Of a stretch of DNA of 42,871 nucleotides, positions 26,488 to 33,959 are shown piece by piece (the first letter of the stretch is position 1; each line of letters begins with the position of its first letter). The translations under genes and the position numbers were made by a program. The notes under the pieces are model-generated. The model saw nothing but the letters and a program-made list of their open reading frames with translations, did no database searches and was not told the origin of the DNA. This DNA is from Candidatus Hodarchaeota archaeon (lineage in GTDB: Archaea; Asgardarchaeota; Heimdallarchaeia; Hodarchaeales; Hodarchaeaceae). The stretch is from NCBI GenBank assembly GCA_016840285.1, contig JAEOSR010000014.1:1-42871 (forward strand). Direction: 5' to 3'.

Positions 26488-27133
26488 TATTTTGTTTCTG
26501 TTTCCATTCTAAAATATCTTTAATTGGTATTAAAACATGGGAACTAATATGGGTAACAGGAATAGTGGTATTTTTGAGTGTTTTTTCAATTTTCTGTAGA
26601 GCTTCTTGATAGATCGGGAGTGTTTCAGGTGTAAGAGTAAAAGTCCTAATAAAAGATTGACTGTGTTTATTTAGAGAATTTAGATCGATAATGTCACGTA
26701 AAACCTCAGTATATTTAATCATCCATTCCATAATATTTGAAGTGACTAAAGCTTCGGTTTTGATGGAATCAAATAAGGAATCCTTTATTGCTTGTTTTTC
26801 TTCTTCAGGTAATTTATTCAAATCGATCTCTTCTCGAAGCCAACCTCTCCTTTTTTCAATAATCTCGTAATTGAGGTAAAAATATCGGGTTTTTAATTTC
26901 TTTTTATCTCCTTCTCTTTCTTCCCATTTAACAATTCCCGCCTCATCCATCTTTCGCAGATGATGGCTAATTGTTGTTTTCCCTTTGTGAAGAAAATCAC
27001 CTAATTGTTTTACTGTTAATTTCTGATAGATAGTTAAACAGATAAAGATAGCTAGTCGAGTTTCATCTTGGAGAACTTTGAATATTCTCAATGGAAGAGG
27101 ACTCAACTGTGAACTCATCATAAATTCCTTCAT
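26480..27133 (-). CDS. ArsR-type winged-helix regulator
   Basis: 217 residues. The N-terminal third is an ArsR-type winged helix: LRIFKVLQDETRLAIF, then LTVKQLGDFLHKGKTTISHHLRKM as the helix-turn-helix and a basic wing (WEEREGDKKKLKTRYF). No metal-binding Cys motif is visible. The C-terminal helical part (about 100-217) may sense a ligand or pair with a partner. Several ATGs (27133, 27121, 27118) could start it. It is co-translated with the CPBP-like gene and divergent from the small HTH/LVIVP unit, sharing a 151-bp promoter region that contains a clear inverted repeat. Confidence 0.82.
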   Translation of the reverse strand: MKEFMMSSQLSPLPLRIFKVLQDETRLAIFICLTIYQKLTVKQLGDFLHKGKTTISHHLRKMDEAGIVKWEEREGDKKKLKTRYFYLNYEIIEKRRGWLREEIDLNKLPEEEKQAIKDSLFDSIKTEALVTSNIMEWMIKYTEVLRDIIDLNSLNKHSQSFIRTFTLTPETLPIYQEALQKIEKTLKNTTIPVTHISSHVLIPIKDILEWKQKQNNE

Positions 27134-27205
27134 ATACGTCTCATTATTGTATCTTATTTTTTTCTATCATAATAGTGCACTAGCTTTTATATATACTTTG
27201 CGCTA

Positions 27206-27231
27206 AACTATAGCTTTATAAGGTTATAGTT
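27206..27231. promoter_or_regulatory. Inverted repeat AACTATA-N12-TATAGTT around a TATA box
   Basis: AACTATA at 27206-27212 and TATAGTT at 27225-27231 flank TTTATA (27215-27220) in the region between two divergent regulator genes. A dimer bound here would cover the TATA element, as expected for a repressor site. Either neighbouring HTH protein could be the ligand. Confidence 0.5.
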
Positions 27232-27284
27232 CATAGCAAAACTACTCATCACAGGAATTCTCTGAAAAATAGAATGGGTTTACC

Positions 27285-27512
27285 ATGCTGAATAACATCG
27301 ATTTACTGAATATTATGTCCCCTTCTGCTCAAATAGTCTATCAAGTTTTACGAACACGGGAAAAGCTAACAACAGAGCAGATTGTATCGCAAACACGATA
27401 TTCGATTCGGACTATTCGATATGCACTTCGTCATTTAATGAATGCTCGCTTGATCATTCAGATTCCAGATATAAGAGATGCACGTCGTTGTTATTACACT
27501 ATTAGAGCTTAA
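27285..27512 (+). CDS. Small stand-alone winged-helix DNA-binding protein
   Basis: 75 residues, nearly all winged helix: SPSAQIVYQVLRTREKLTTEQI, recognition helix YSIRTIRYALRHLMNARLI and a short wing (RDARRCYYTI). It resembles the minimal MarR/TrmB-like HTH proteins common in Asgard and Thermoplasmata-type archaea. It ends 12 bp before the first LVIVP gene, so it is probably co-transcribed with it and may regulate the LVIVP cluster or itself through the inverted repeat upstream. Confidence 0.8.
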   Translation: MLNNIDLLNIMSPSAQIVYQVLRTREKLTTEQIVSQTRYSIRTIRYALRHLMNARLIIQIPDIRDARRCYYTIRA

Positions 27513-27524
27513 TAATTTTAGGGA

Positions 27525-28694
27525 ATGAAGTTAATGATTGAAAAAAGATCCATACAAACTCTCCTTTTAGTTGTTATCTTAATTCTAATGACTCAAACAA
27601 TATTGATTCAGATAAAATATGCATCTTCTTTGAGTCTGGACAATTATTATCATTTTTCTCAAAAGAACTCTCAAAAACTGATATTCAAGGAACTAGGACA
27701 TCTTTATACTGGTGACTATAGTTGGGATGTTCAAGTTGTAGATAATATCTGTTACATTGCTGATCAAGGGAATGGCCTCAAAATAATAGATGTTGAAGAT
27801 CCATTAAATCCAATTGAAATTGGCCATTTCAAAGAGGGAATGGGAGGTCCACATGCAATCGTTACTGATGGTAAAACTCTTTACATGCCTGATTGGGTCG
27901 ATGGATTAGAGATCCTCAATGTCACTGACCCAACAAATCCACAGAAGCTTGGTCAGTACAGAGATGAAGGACAATCATATGATGTGGCACTTAACGACGA
28001 TCTGGCATATGTAGCACATGAAGAATGGGGATTGTTGATCTTAAATATTAGTGATACAACAAATCCTGTAAAATTAGGACAGTTTCATGATGGAGGGGCT
28101 ATTCTAAGAGTTTTTTTTCATAATAACATTGTTTATGCGAGTGACCTGCAAGAAGGCCTTGAACTGATCAATGTAAGTGATGCCACACATCCTAATAAGA
28201 TTATAACATTTGAGGAATATACAGGAGTCGAAACTATCATTAATAATATCGCTTATGCAGGAACTAGTGATGGTGATGGAGTAATTCTCAATTTCACTGA
28301 TATTTACAACCCTAGAGAGATCAGTCGTCTATCTGGTTATGAATATATCAGCAAAATACTAATTATTGATAATATTTGTTATTTGGCAGCAATGAGTGAT
28401 GGTATAATAGTTATAGACATTGAGAACAAAATGAATCCTAAGGAGATGGGCCGTTTTACTAATGATGAACCATGTATGGGTATTTTTGTATTAGATGATC
28501 TTATTTATGCTACATTTCGTAATGAGGGACTAATAATTCTCCAAATGATTTCCAATATAAAGTCAACGATCACCACATCATCTACGGATTCCTTAATATC
28601 TTCAACTACTCCTGGTATTCATTTATCTCTTTTGATCACCATTCTATTTGTATTAATACTAATAAGAAAAACTGAACAGCGAGATAGGAGATAA
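27525..28694 (+). CDS. LVIVP-repeat surface protein with C-terminal membrane anchor
   Basis: 389 residues. An N-terminal signal peptide or anchor (about 8-30) leads into six or more repeats of some 40-45 residues with the LVIVP pattern YVADxxxGLxIIDVSDPxxPxxLG (for example GLKIIDVEDPLNPIEIG and GLEILNVTDPTNPQKLG). These repeats form beta-propeller blades. A Ser/Thr-rich stalk (about 343-362) and a C-terminal helix with an Arg/Lys tail follow, giving a cell-surface propeller on a stalk. LVIVP proteins are abundant in archaea and bacteria; ligands are mostly unknown. It is the only fully intact member of the cluster. Confidence 0.88.
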   Translation: MKLMIEKRSIQTLLLVVILILMTQTILIQIKYASSLSLDNYYHFSQKNSQKLIFKELGHLYTGDYSWDVQVVDNICYIADQGNGLKIIDVEDPLNPIEIGHFKEGMGGPHAIVTDGKTLYMPDWVDGLEILNVTDPTNPQKLGQYRDEGQSYDVALNDDLAYVAHEEWGLLILNISDTTNPVKLGQFHDGGAILRVFFHNNIVYASDLQEGLELINVSDATHPNKIITFEEYTGVETIINNIAYAGTSDGDGVILNFTDIYNPREISRLSGYEYISKILIIDNICYLAAMSDGIIVIDIENKMNPKEMGRFTNDEPCMGIFVLDDLIYATFRNEGLIILQMISNIKSTITTSSTDSLISSTTPGIHLSLLITILFVLILIRKTEQRDRR

Positions 28695-28703
28695 TGAGGA
28701 GAA

Positions 28704-29121
28704 TTGAGGGTAGGATTACTTAAAAAATTAGTGATAGTATGCTTGGTAACTGTCCTTCTTCTAAATATCCACATCAATAAAGGTATTTCTCGTGTTAATA
28801 GTCGTGAGTTAATCCTTCAAAAGTTGGGGCAGTTTAACGATGCAGGAAAAGTTGTAACTCTACAAATTGTTGAAAACATTGCCTATGTTGCTGAATATTT
28901 TTGATGTCACTAATCCTTCTAGTCCAACTTTGTTGGAAGTCTATGGAGATGGGACTTCGGGTGTTTTTGCTATCGATAATCGTGTTTATTTAATGCAGCC
29001 TAATGGTGATGTTGTCATTTTGGAGATTGAGCATGAAAATTCAAGTTACTCTTCAATTCCATTTCTTTCTAACTTCGAAATTCTTGTTTTTATTCTTTTT
29101 TTAAACCTCTATTATGGCTAA
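28704..29121 (+). pseudogene. Remnant of an LVIVP-repeat protein gene
   Basis: The first frame (28704-28904) begins with a signal-like helix and the start of a repeat (LGQFNDAGKVVTLQIVENIAYVAEY split across the blade), then stops. The next frame continues the same repeat with NIFDVTNPSSPTLLEVYGDG and ends with a hydrophobic anchor (29041-29110). About six residues of the blade (the GLEI part) are missing at the frame change near 28895-28905, and the total length leaves fewer than two blades against six in the neighbour. The start is also poor: an ATG overlapping the previous stop closes after nine codons. It is a shortened, frame-broken copy. Confidence 0.7.
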
Positions 29122-29145
29122 TAAACGTCGAAAATAATTATTTTG

Positions 29146-30241
29146 GTGAAAAGTTATACAGTTTAGTAAAAGAATTAAAGTTATAATTATTATATGTATT
29201 ATAATTGTTATTCCTGCAGCCATCGGTGTTATTTTTATTTCTCAACAACCAGGACTGAACGTAGGGTATGATATATTTGTACAAGGAGACTATGCGTTTG
29301 TTACAAACAATGATGGTGTGAAAATTATTGATGTTAGTGAACCTAATAATTCCTATAAAGCAGGAATAATCTCTACTAGTGACGGTGCATTTGGCGTAAC
29401 AGTAAAGGACGATCTCGCATATATTGCAAGCGATAGCAATGGTTTTATTATTGCTAATATAAGTGATCCAGAAAATCCTTTGATTATAGATCAATATAGT
29501 GATGGTGGAAGTGTAAATTCTGTATGTACTAATGGTTCTTATGCGTATGTAACTGAATATCCTCGAGGTATGGAAATATTTGATATTTCTACCCCTGATG
29601 ATATTATTAAAGTCACAGAATATGATGATGGAGGAGAATTTCGTGATGTTGCGATAAAGAATAACTTCATCTACCTTCCAGATTCAGGTAGGGGCCTAAA
29701 AGTAATTAATGTAACAGATGCATCCTCCCCTAAATTAGTATCGACTTCTCTATTAACACATGGTGCGATTGATGTTTATATTCATAACGATCTGCTTTTC
29801 TTAGGATGTCATGGACATGGAGTCAATATTTTTGATATTTCCACTCCCCATTCACCTGTACTGTTGGGGGAGTTTAATAAGCTGGAAGGGGAAGCTTATG
29901 GTGTTACTGGGAATTCTACTCATCTTTATGTCGCTGATCTTCAACAAGGAGTCTATCTATTAGATATCTCGAATCCAGCACAGCCAAATGAAATTGTATC
30001 CTATAATAACGCACATCCACATGATATTTTTTATGATGGAGAATATGTATATCTTGCTGATCAAGATAGAGAGCTCTTCATTTTTGAAACTGATTTGACT
30101 TTGATCTATAGAGGTGATTTATCACTAGTTTCTCAATTAAATACTATTCCGAGTTTTGAAATCATTCTGGTAATTCCTTGTATGATTATACTAGCAATAA
30201 TCAGTAGAAAAGGCTTCATTAGATTTAACAAAAATAAATAA
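29146..30241 (+). CDS. LVIVP-repeat surface protein with broken or non-canonical start
   Basis: From the first standard start in frame (GTG 29318) the product is 307 residues, but that removes the signal anchor. In-frame codons upstream from 29150 encode KRIKVIIIICIIIVIPAA and the beginning of the first blade (YDIFVQGDYAFVTNNDG), with no ATG, GTG or TTG. The SD GGTGA (29145-29149) lies 6 nt before ATA 29156. Alternatively GTG 29146 starts the gene if one A of the A4 run (29149-29152) is removed, giving MKVIQFSKRIKV. About six LVIVP blades follow, and the C-terminus is NTIPSFEI plus a membrane helix and KR-rich tail, similar to archaeal CTERM sorting signals. The coordinates given include the anchor. 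Confidence 0.75.
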
Positions 30242-30314
30242 TATGATAAAACTGTTAACCATTGGTATATAGGAACCGAGGAGTATAAAATAAAGCATAG
30301 AAAGGTAGTTTGCC

Positions 30315-31145
30315 ATGAAAATATCCATACTAAAGGTTACGATTACAGTAACAGTATTTCTTATCTTCCTTTATGTATCATTTGATATGGTTGGTGCAAA
30401 TGAGGATCAGTTAATTCTGAACGAGATTGGTTCAATTCCTGGTGCACGGATTTGCGATTTAAAGGTCAAAGAGGACATTATATATGTATTAAAAGCAGAT
30501 TATGGTTTAATAACATATAATATTAGTGATCCTACAACACCAGAGATGTTAGGCCGTTGCACCGATGACTATATCTTTGTTCACGCTTTAGTCATTGATG
30601 ATGGATATGCCTATGTAGCTGATTATGAGGATGGGTTAGAAATTGTCAATATTACAGACCCTGCAGATCTTACTATCATTGGAGATTATTCTGCAAATCT
30701 AGGGGCCGGTTCAACTGATGTACATAAATCTGGAGATCTGGCATTTTTAGCATCACAAAGTATTGGTTTAGAAATAATTAATTGTTCTGATGTTTATAAT
30801 CCTGTTAAAATCGGAAGTTATTATGATAATCACCGAGTAATTAGGGTTTATTCATTAGATGAGCAAGTTTTCATCTCCGAAGCAGGTAACGGTTTTAAAA
30901 TACTTAATATCACTGATAACGAATTTACAGAAATTTTTCATTTTCAGGAAACAGTTAGTTATCAGGACTTTCTAGTCCTCAATAATCTGCTGTATACAAC
31001 AACTGAATATGGAATATTGATTTTTGACATCAGTGATCTTTCAAATATTGTTAAGGTCGGAGAGAAGGATATTGGTGTTTCTTATGGAACCGTAATTATA
31101 CAACAGGGTAATCAGTTTTTCAATAAATTGAGGATCAATATCTAG
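30315..31145 (+). CDS. LVIVP-repeat secreted protein, 3'-truncated
   Basis: 276 residues with a signal peptide (about 7-29) and about five LVIVP blades (for example GLEIVNITDPADLTIIG and GFKILNITDNE). Unlike its neighbours it has no C-terminal stalk or membrane anchor: after KDIGVSYGTV the sequence stops resembling the family, and the last 20 or so codons are the antisense of another gene fragment (31041-31477, minus). It was therefore probably cut by a deletion or recombination near 31105-31120. The product, if made, would be secreted rather than anchored, or be non-functional. Confidence 0.75.
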   Translation: MKISILKVTITVTVFLIFLYVSFDMVGANEDQLILNEIGSIPGARICDLKVKEDIIYVLKADYGLITYNISDPTTPEMLGRCTDDYIFVHALVIDDGYAYVADYEDGLEIVNITDPADLTIIGDYSANLGAGSTDVHKSGDLAFLASQSIGLEIINCSDVYNPVKIGSYYDNHRVIRVYSLDEQVFISEAGNGFKILNITDNEFTEIFHFQETVSYQDFLVLNNLLYTTTEYGILIFDISDLSNIVKVGEKDIGVSYGTVIIQQGNQFFNKLRINI

Positions 31146-31477
31146 CATCTGTTTTAATAAAAAAGGTGCTTTCTTTACTTTCTTAGGTTCTCGAAGTTCT
31201 CGTGCTATTACAGCCATTTTTTCATCGGAGATTGACTTATAATAATGCACTAAGGCATAAAGAACAGTTCTCGATGACCTTTTCTCTTTATTTTCAAAAA
31301 ATTCGCTAAAATCGCTTAGATCTTCAACTCTAGCATCTTTGGCGCTTTGAATTCCCTTTGTTTCCGTGAGATATTTTTCAAAATAGCTTAAAAATCCTTG
31401 ATACCGATCTATAACGTATTTTTTCTTTCAGATCTCTTTAAATAATTGGAAAATTGAATATTTTTCATTTTTTTCAT
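31041..31477 (-). pseudogene. Remnant of a gene with an integrase-like (core-binding/SAM-like) helical N-domain
   Basis: From the ATGs at 31477 and 31468 a frame reads NIQFSNYLKRSERK and stops; adding one A to the A6 run (31419-31424) joins it to YVIDRYQGFLSYFEKYL and on through RTVLYALVHYYKSISDEKM and PFLLKQMLDID. The pattern (FxxYLxxR, YxxFLxxFExYL, then YALxxYYxxxxxE) resembles the SAM-like core-binding domain of tyrosine recombinases and archaeal proteins that carry it without a catalytic part. The 3' end runs into the antisense of the LVIVP gene, so the gene lost its C-terminal half at a junction near 31105-31120. Identification is by pattern only. Confidence 0.5.
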
Positions 31478-31611
31478 AGAAATCCTTTTTCAATCGCGTT
31501 AATTCAATATTAAAAGTTTATTTCAAGATATCTCTAATAGTTTTCTTTCAAAGTGTTTTTATGACCCCGAGATTTAGTCTTAAATATCTTTTTTTTGGCG
31601 CTATGGTAACC

Positions 31612-31619
31612 TTTATAAG
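31612..31619 (+). promoter_or_regulatory. TATA box of the longin-like / repeat-protein unit
   Basis: CTTTATAAGG at 31611-31620, about 65 nt upstream of the ATG at 31682. Transcription should start near 31640, inside the direct repeats that follow. Confidence 0.5.
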
Positions 31620-31631
31620 GGGGAATTTTCT

Positions 31632-31669
31632 GTTGATGAAGTGTTGATGATTTGTTGACGAGTTGATGA
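31632..31669 (+). repeat. Four GTTGAYGA direct repeats in the leader
   Basis: GTTGATGA at 31632, 31643 and 31662 and GTTGACGA at 31654. The first three are 11 bp apart, about one helical turn, and the last is 8 bp on. They lie between the TATA box and the first gene, so they could be an operator array on DNA or a repeated element in the 5' leader RNA. Confidence 0.5.
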
Positions 31670-31681
31670 TAGAAATGGAGA

Positions 31682-32116
31682 ATGATAATTTTGTTGTATG
31701 AAACAATAAGAACATTCACTTATGAAGATCCAGTCTTTTTGTCAATAATTGATGATAGCGGCGGATGTTTATTTTCAAAAGCATTTGATGAAGAGAAAAA
31801 ATGGAACGATCAACTACTTGGATTTTTTTTATCTGCAATCAACAAGTTCTGTCATAATTTATTTGATGGAACCATAGATTGTATAACAATCGGACCTTAC
31901 TTACTCCTATTCAAACCCCAAGGAACCTTTTTTTGTTGCTACATATTCAAAGGTAAGGAAGATTTGGCTCATAAGAGATTTGATTCTTTTGTGGAAACAA
32001 TAGCGGAGTCATCACGCATTTGGAAGGCTTTAAGTGCATTTAACAAGAGTGGGAACCTATTATCAAACACAGTGAAAATAACTTTAGATTTAATCGCGTC
32101 AGAAATCTTTTGTTAA
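31682..32116 (+). CDS. Longin/roadblock-like domain protein
   Basis: 144 residues, almost wholly one small alpha-beta domain (about 17-125): PVFLSIIDDSGGCLFSKAF, then the helix QLLGFFLSAINKF, strands IDCITIGPYLLLFK and TFFCCYIFKG and a final amphipathic helix. The positions match the modules at 10645-11814 and 41467-42231. There is no signal peptide, so it should be cytoplasmic. It ends 28 bp before the 17-mer repeat gene on the same strand with no promoter between, so the two are probably one operon. A GGAG lies too close to ATG 31682; the TTG codons at 31691 and 31694 are possible starts. The link between a cytoplasmic longin-like protein and a surface repeat protein is unexplained. Confidence 0.7.
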   Translation: MIILLYETIRTFTYEDPVFLSIIDDSGGCLFSKAFDEEKKWNDQLLGFFLSAINKFCHNLFDGTIDCITIGPYLLLFKPQGTFFCCYIFKGKEDLAHKRFDSFVETIAESSRIWKALSAFNKSGNLLSNTVKITLDLIASEIFC

Positions 32117-32127
32117 AAAAAAACCCT

Positions 32128-32134
32128 GGAGGTG
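32128..32134 (+). promoter_or_regulatory. Shine-Dalgarno of the repeat-protein gene
   Basis: GGAGGTG, 10 nt before the ATG at 32145, within the short gap after the longin-like gene. It supports translation from the same message. Confidence 0.6.
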
Positions 32135-32144
32135 TATAGATAAA

Positions 32145-33446
32145 ATGAGTATAAGAATTTCTGAAAAAACTTTTCAAAAAATCGTGTATTGTGGAATAAT
32201 ATTATTTTTCCTAGTGCAACCACTACAAGTATATGCTGAAGAACTTGTTTTTGAACCCAGTCGTCAAGATGTAGAGAATATTAAGATCAAAACTGACTTT
32301 AAAGTGGCCCGTCTCCTTGATTTAGGCAGCGTTAAGATTAAAGCAGCCTCCGAAGGAAATAATCTCCAAAAGATTGACAGCACTAAGACTAAGGCTGCTT
32401 CCGAGGGAGCTCGTCTATATGATGCAGACAGAGTGAGGATCAAAGCTGCCTCTGAGGAGGGTAGAGTCCAAGCGATGGATAGCGCGAAGAATAAAGCAGC
32501 TCCCGAGGGAAGTAAACTTCGAAAGATTGACAGAACGAAGACTAAAGCTGTTTCTGAGGGAGCTCGCCTGCAGGATGTTAACCGAGCCAAGACTAAAGCA
32601 GCTTTTGAGGAAGGTAAACTCCAAGCAATGGATAGTGCCAAGATCAAAGCAGCTTCCGAGGAAGGTAAACTCCAAGAGGCGGACAGTGCATATACCAAAG
32701 CTGCCTCCGAGGAAGGTCGAGTCCAGGCAATGGATAACGCTAAAACTAAAGCAGCTTCCGAGGGAGCACGCTTACAGAATGTAGACAACGCGAAGATCAA
32801 AGCAGCTTCCGAGGAAGGTAAACTCCAAGAAGCGGACAGTGCATATACCAAAGCTGCCTCTGAGGAAGGTCGAGTCCAAGCGATGGATAGCGCGAAGACC
32901 AAAGCAGCTTCCGAGGGAGCACGCTTACAAGATGTAGATAGCGCCAAGATCAAAGCAGCTTCCGAGGAAGGTAAACTCCAAGAGGCAGACAGTGCATATA
33001 CCAAAGCAGCTTCCGAGGAAGGTAGAGTTCAAGCGATGGATAGCGCAAAAACCAAAGCAGCTTCTGAGTCAGGTAGAGTCCAAACGATAGATGGTGGCAA
33101 GATCAAAGCAGCCTCTAACGGAGGTCGAGTCCAAGCAATGGACATCGCAAAAACCAAAGCTGCCTCTGAGGAAGGCCGAGTCCAAGCAATGGATAACGTC
33201 AAGACCAAGGCAGACTCCAATAAAGCTTACCTCCAGGATGTAGACAGCGCGAAGACAAAGGCTGTTTCTAAAGAAAATGAACTACAAGAAATTAGAAATG
33301 AGGTGGTAGATGAATCAGAAAAGGATTTAAATGCCTATAAACAGGTAGAGGTGAAGATGGAGAAAAAGATGAAGAAGATGGAGACATCTCTTCACTTTTT
33401 CCTCATTTTCGTTTGTTTTCTTTTGATTAAAGTAAGGAAAAGCTGA
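32145..33446 (+). CDS. Surface-anchored protein with 20 exact-length 17-residue repeats
   Basis: 433 residues. A signal peptide or anchor spans about 10-31 (ends VYA), and a short linker runs to residue 45. Residues 46-385 are exactly 20 tandem repeats of 17 residues without any insertion or gap. The consensus is roughly AKTKAASEEGRVQAMDS, with alternating variants AKIKAASEEGKLQEADS and AYTKAASEEGRVQAMDS. A Lys/Glu-rich segment (386-413) and a C-terminal membrane helix with a KVRKS tail end the protein. The repeat is Ala-, Lys- and Glu-rich, so it may be a long extended helix or a repetitive solenoid; Gly near position 10 argues against one plain helix. I recognise no family. It would stand off the cell surface as a rod or stalk. 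Confidence 0.8.
   Translation: MSIRISEKTFQKIVYCGIILFFLVQPLQVYAEELVFEPSRQDVENIKIKTDFKVARLLDLGSVKIKAASEGNNLQKIDSTKTKAASEGARLYDADRVRIKAASEEGRVQAMDSAKNKAAPEGSKLRKIDRTKTKAVSEGARLQDVNRAKTKAAFEEGKLQAMDSAKIKAASEEGKLQEADSAYTKAASEEGRVQAMDNAKTKAASEGARLQNVDNAKIKAASEEGKLQEADSAYTKAASEEGRVQAMDSAKTKAASEGARLQDVDSAKIKAASEEGKLQEADSAYTKAASEEGRVQAMDSAKTKAASESGRVQTIDGGKIKAASNGGRVQAMDIAKTKAASEEGRVQAMDNVKTKADSNKAYLQDVDSAKTKAVSKENELQEIRNEVVDESEKDLNAYKQVEVKMEKKMKKMETSLHFFLIFVCFLLIKVRKS
32280..33299 (+). repeat. 51-bp in-frame tandem repeat, 20 units, with 153-bp higher-order repeat
   Basis: 1020 bp equals 20 units of 51 bp exactly. In the middle the units recur as triplets (AKIK, AYTK, AKTK types), giving near-identical 153-bp blocks, a sign of recent expansion by unequal crossover or slippage of three units at a time. 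The outer units are more diverged. The antisense strand has long mirror open frames for the same reason. Confidence 0.9.
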
Positions 33447-33528
33447 AGTTAGTTACCACCAAAAAAAGATTCGATAAATGTGTCCGAGAATTGCCTTTTT
33501 TGTAACTCTTCAGTTAATTTTTTTTCTT

Positions 33529-33723
33529 TTATCTCAGATTTACTGTATGTAGTGCACGAATAAATAATTCTCCATCCGATGTTAAACGATACTTATTATG
33601 GTTTGGTTTAAGAATCAAGACTGCATTGATTAATTTAGAAAGATGATTAGATAGTGCTGTTTTTTTTAATCCAGTTTGCTGATAATAATAATTTAGCTTT
33701 TCAAGTTTTGAATCTAAAAGACT
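33529..33723 (-). pseudogene. 3' fragment of an ArsR-type HTH regulator gene
   Basis: A minus-strand frame without a start codon encodes TGLKKTALSNHLSKLINAVLI followed, a few residues later, by KYRLTSDGELFIRAL (given here in two parts), a helix-turn-helix and wing of the ArsR/TrmB type. The part before the recognition helix is missing: upstream an in-frame TAG (33724-33726) closes it, and the same DNA on the plus strand starts a different fragment. This is the tail of a regulator gene cut by a rearrangement. Confidence 0.55.
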
Positions 33724-33851
33724 CTAAAGAAGCGCAATTAAACCAAGTACACCCCTATGGGACATATTGTATTCTCTGTAATGGAGAATTTTTATCATAT
33801 AAACCTGGTATGAGAAAAGAAACATTAGATTTATTGAAAGCAAAACAATGA
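33654..33851 (+). pseudogene. C-terminal fragment resembling a YoaP-like domain
   Basis: The last part of this frame (about 33700-33851) encodes SKEAQLNQVHPYGTYCILC, NGEFLSYKPG and a final helix. The arrangement (xxEAQ, then a P-x-GT-F/Y strand, then NGxFLxY) resembles the YoaP-like C-terminal domain found behind some GNAT acetyltransferases. The N-terminal 20 residues are low complexity and overlap the regulator fragment antisense, so the gene has lost its 5' part. The assignment is by pattern and moderate at best. Confidence 0.4.
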
Positions 33852-33959
33852 GATTTCAAATTATGTTTAATCCACTACTTCTCTTGTATAAAACTTATTA
33901 CCACTATCAGAGAATTTTACAAGAACTTGAGAGGAATAAAAGAATAATCAGGACCAGTT

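Noticed and set aside
31534..31719. 61-codon minus-strand frame over the promoter and leader of the repeat unit
   Set aside because: It covers the TATA box and direct repeats, has no motif, and is basic low-complexity sequence.
32264..33004. 246-residue antisense open frame, also repetitive
   Set aside because: The repeat unit is a multiple of three, so the antisense frame stays open automatically. It has no start context, while the sense strand has a signal peptide, anchor and SD.
32280..33299. Could the 51-bp repeats be a CRISPR array?
   Set aside because: There are no unique spacers, the units are directly adjacent, imperfect and keep a protein frame, and no cas gene is nearby.
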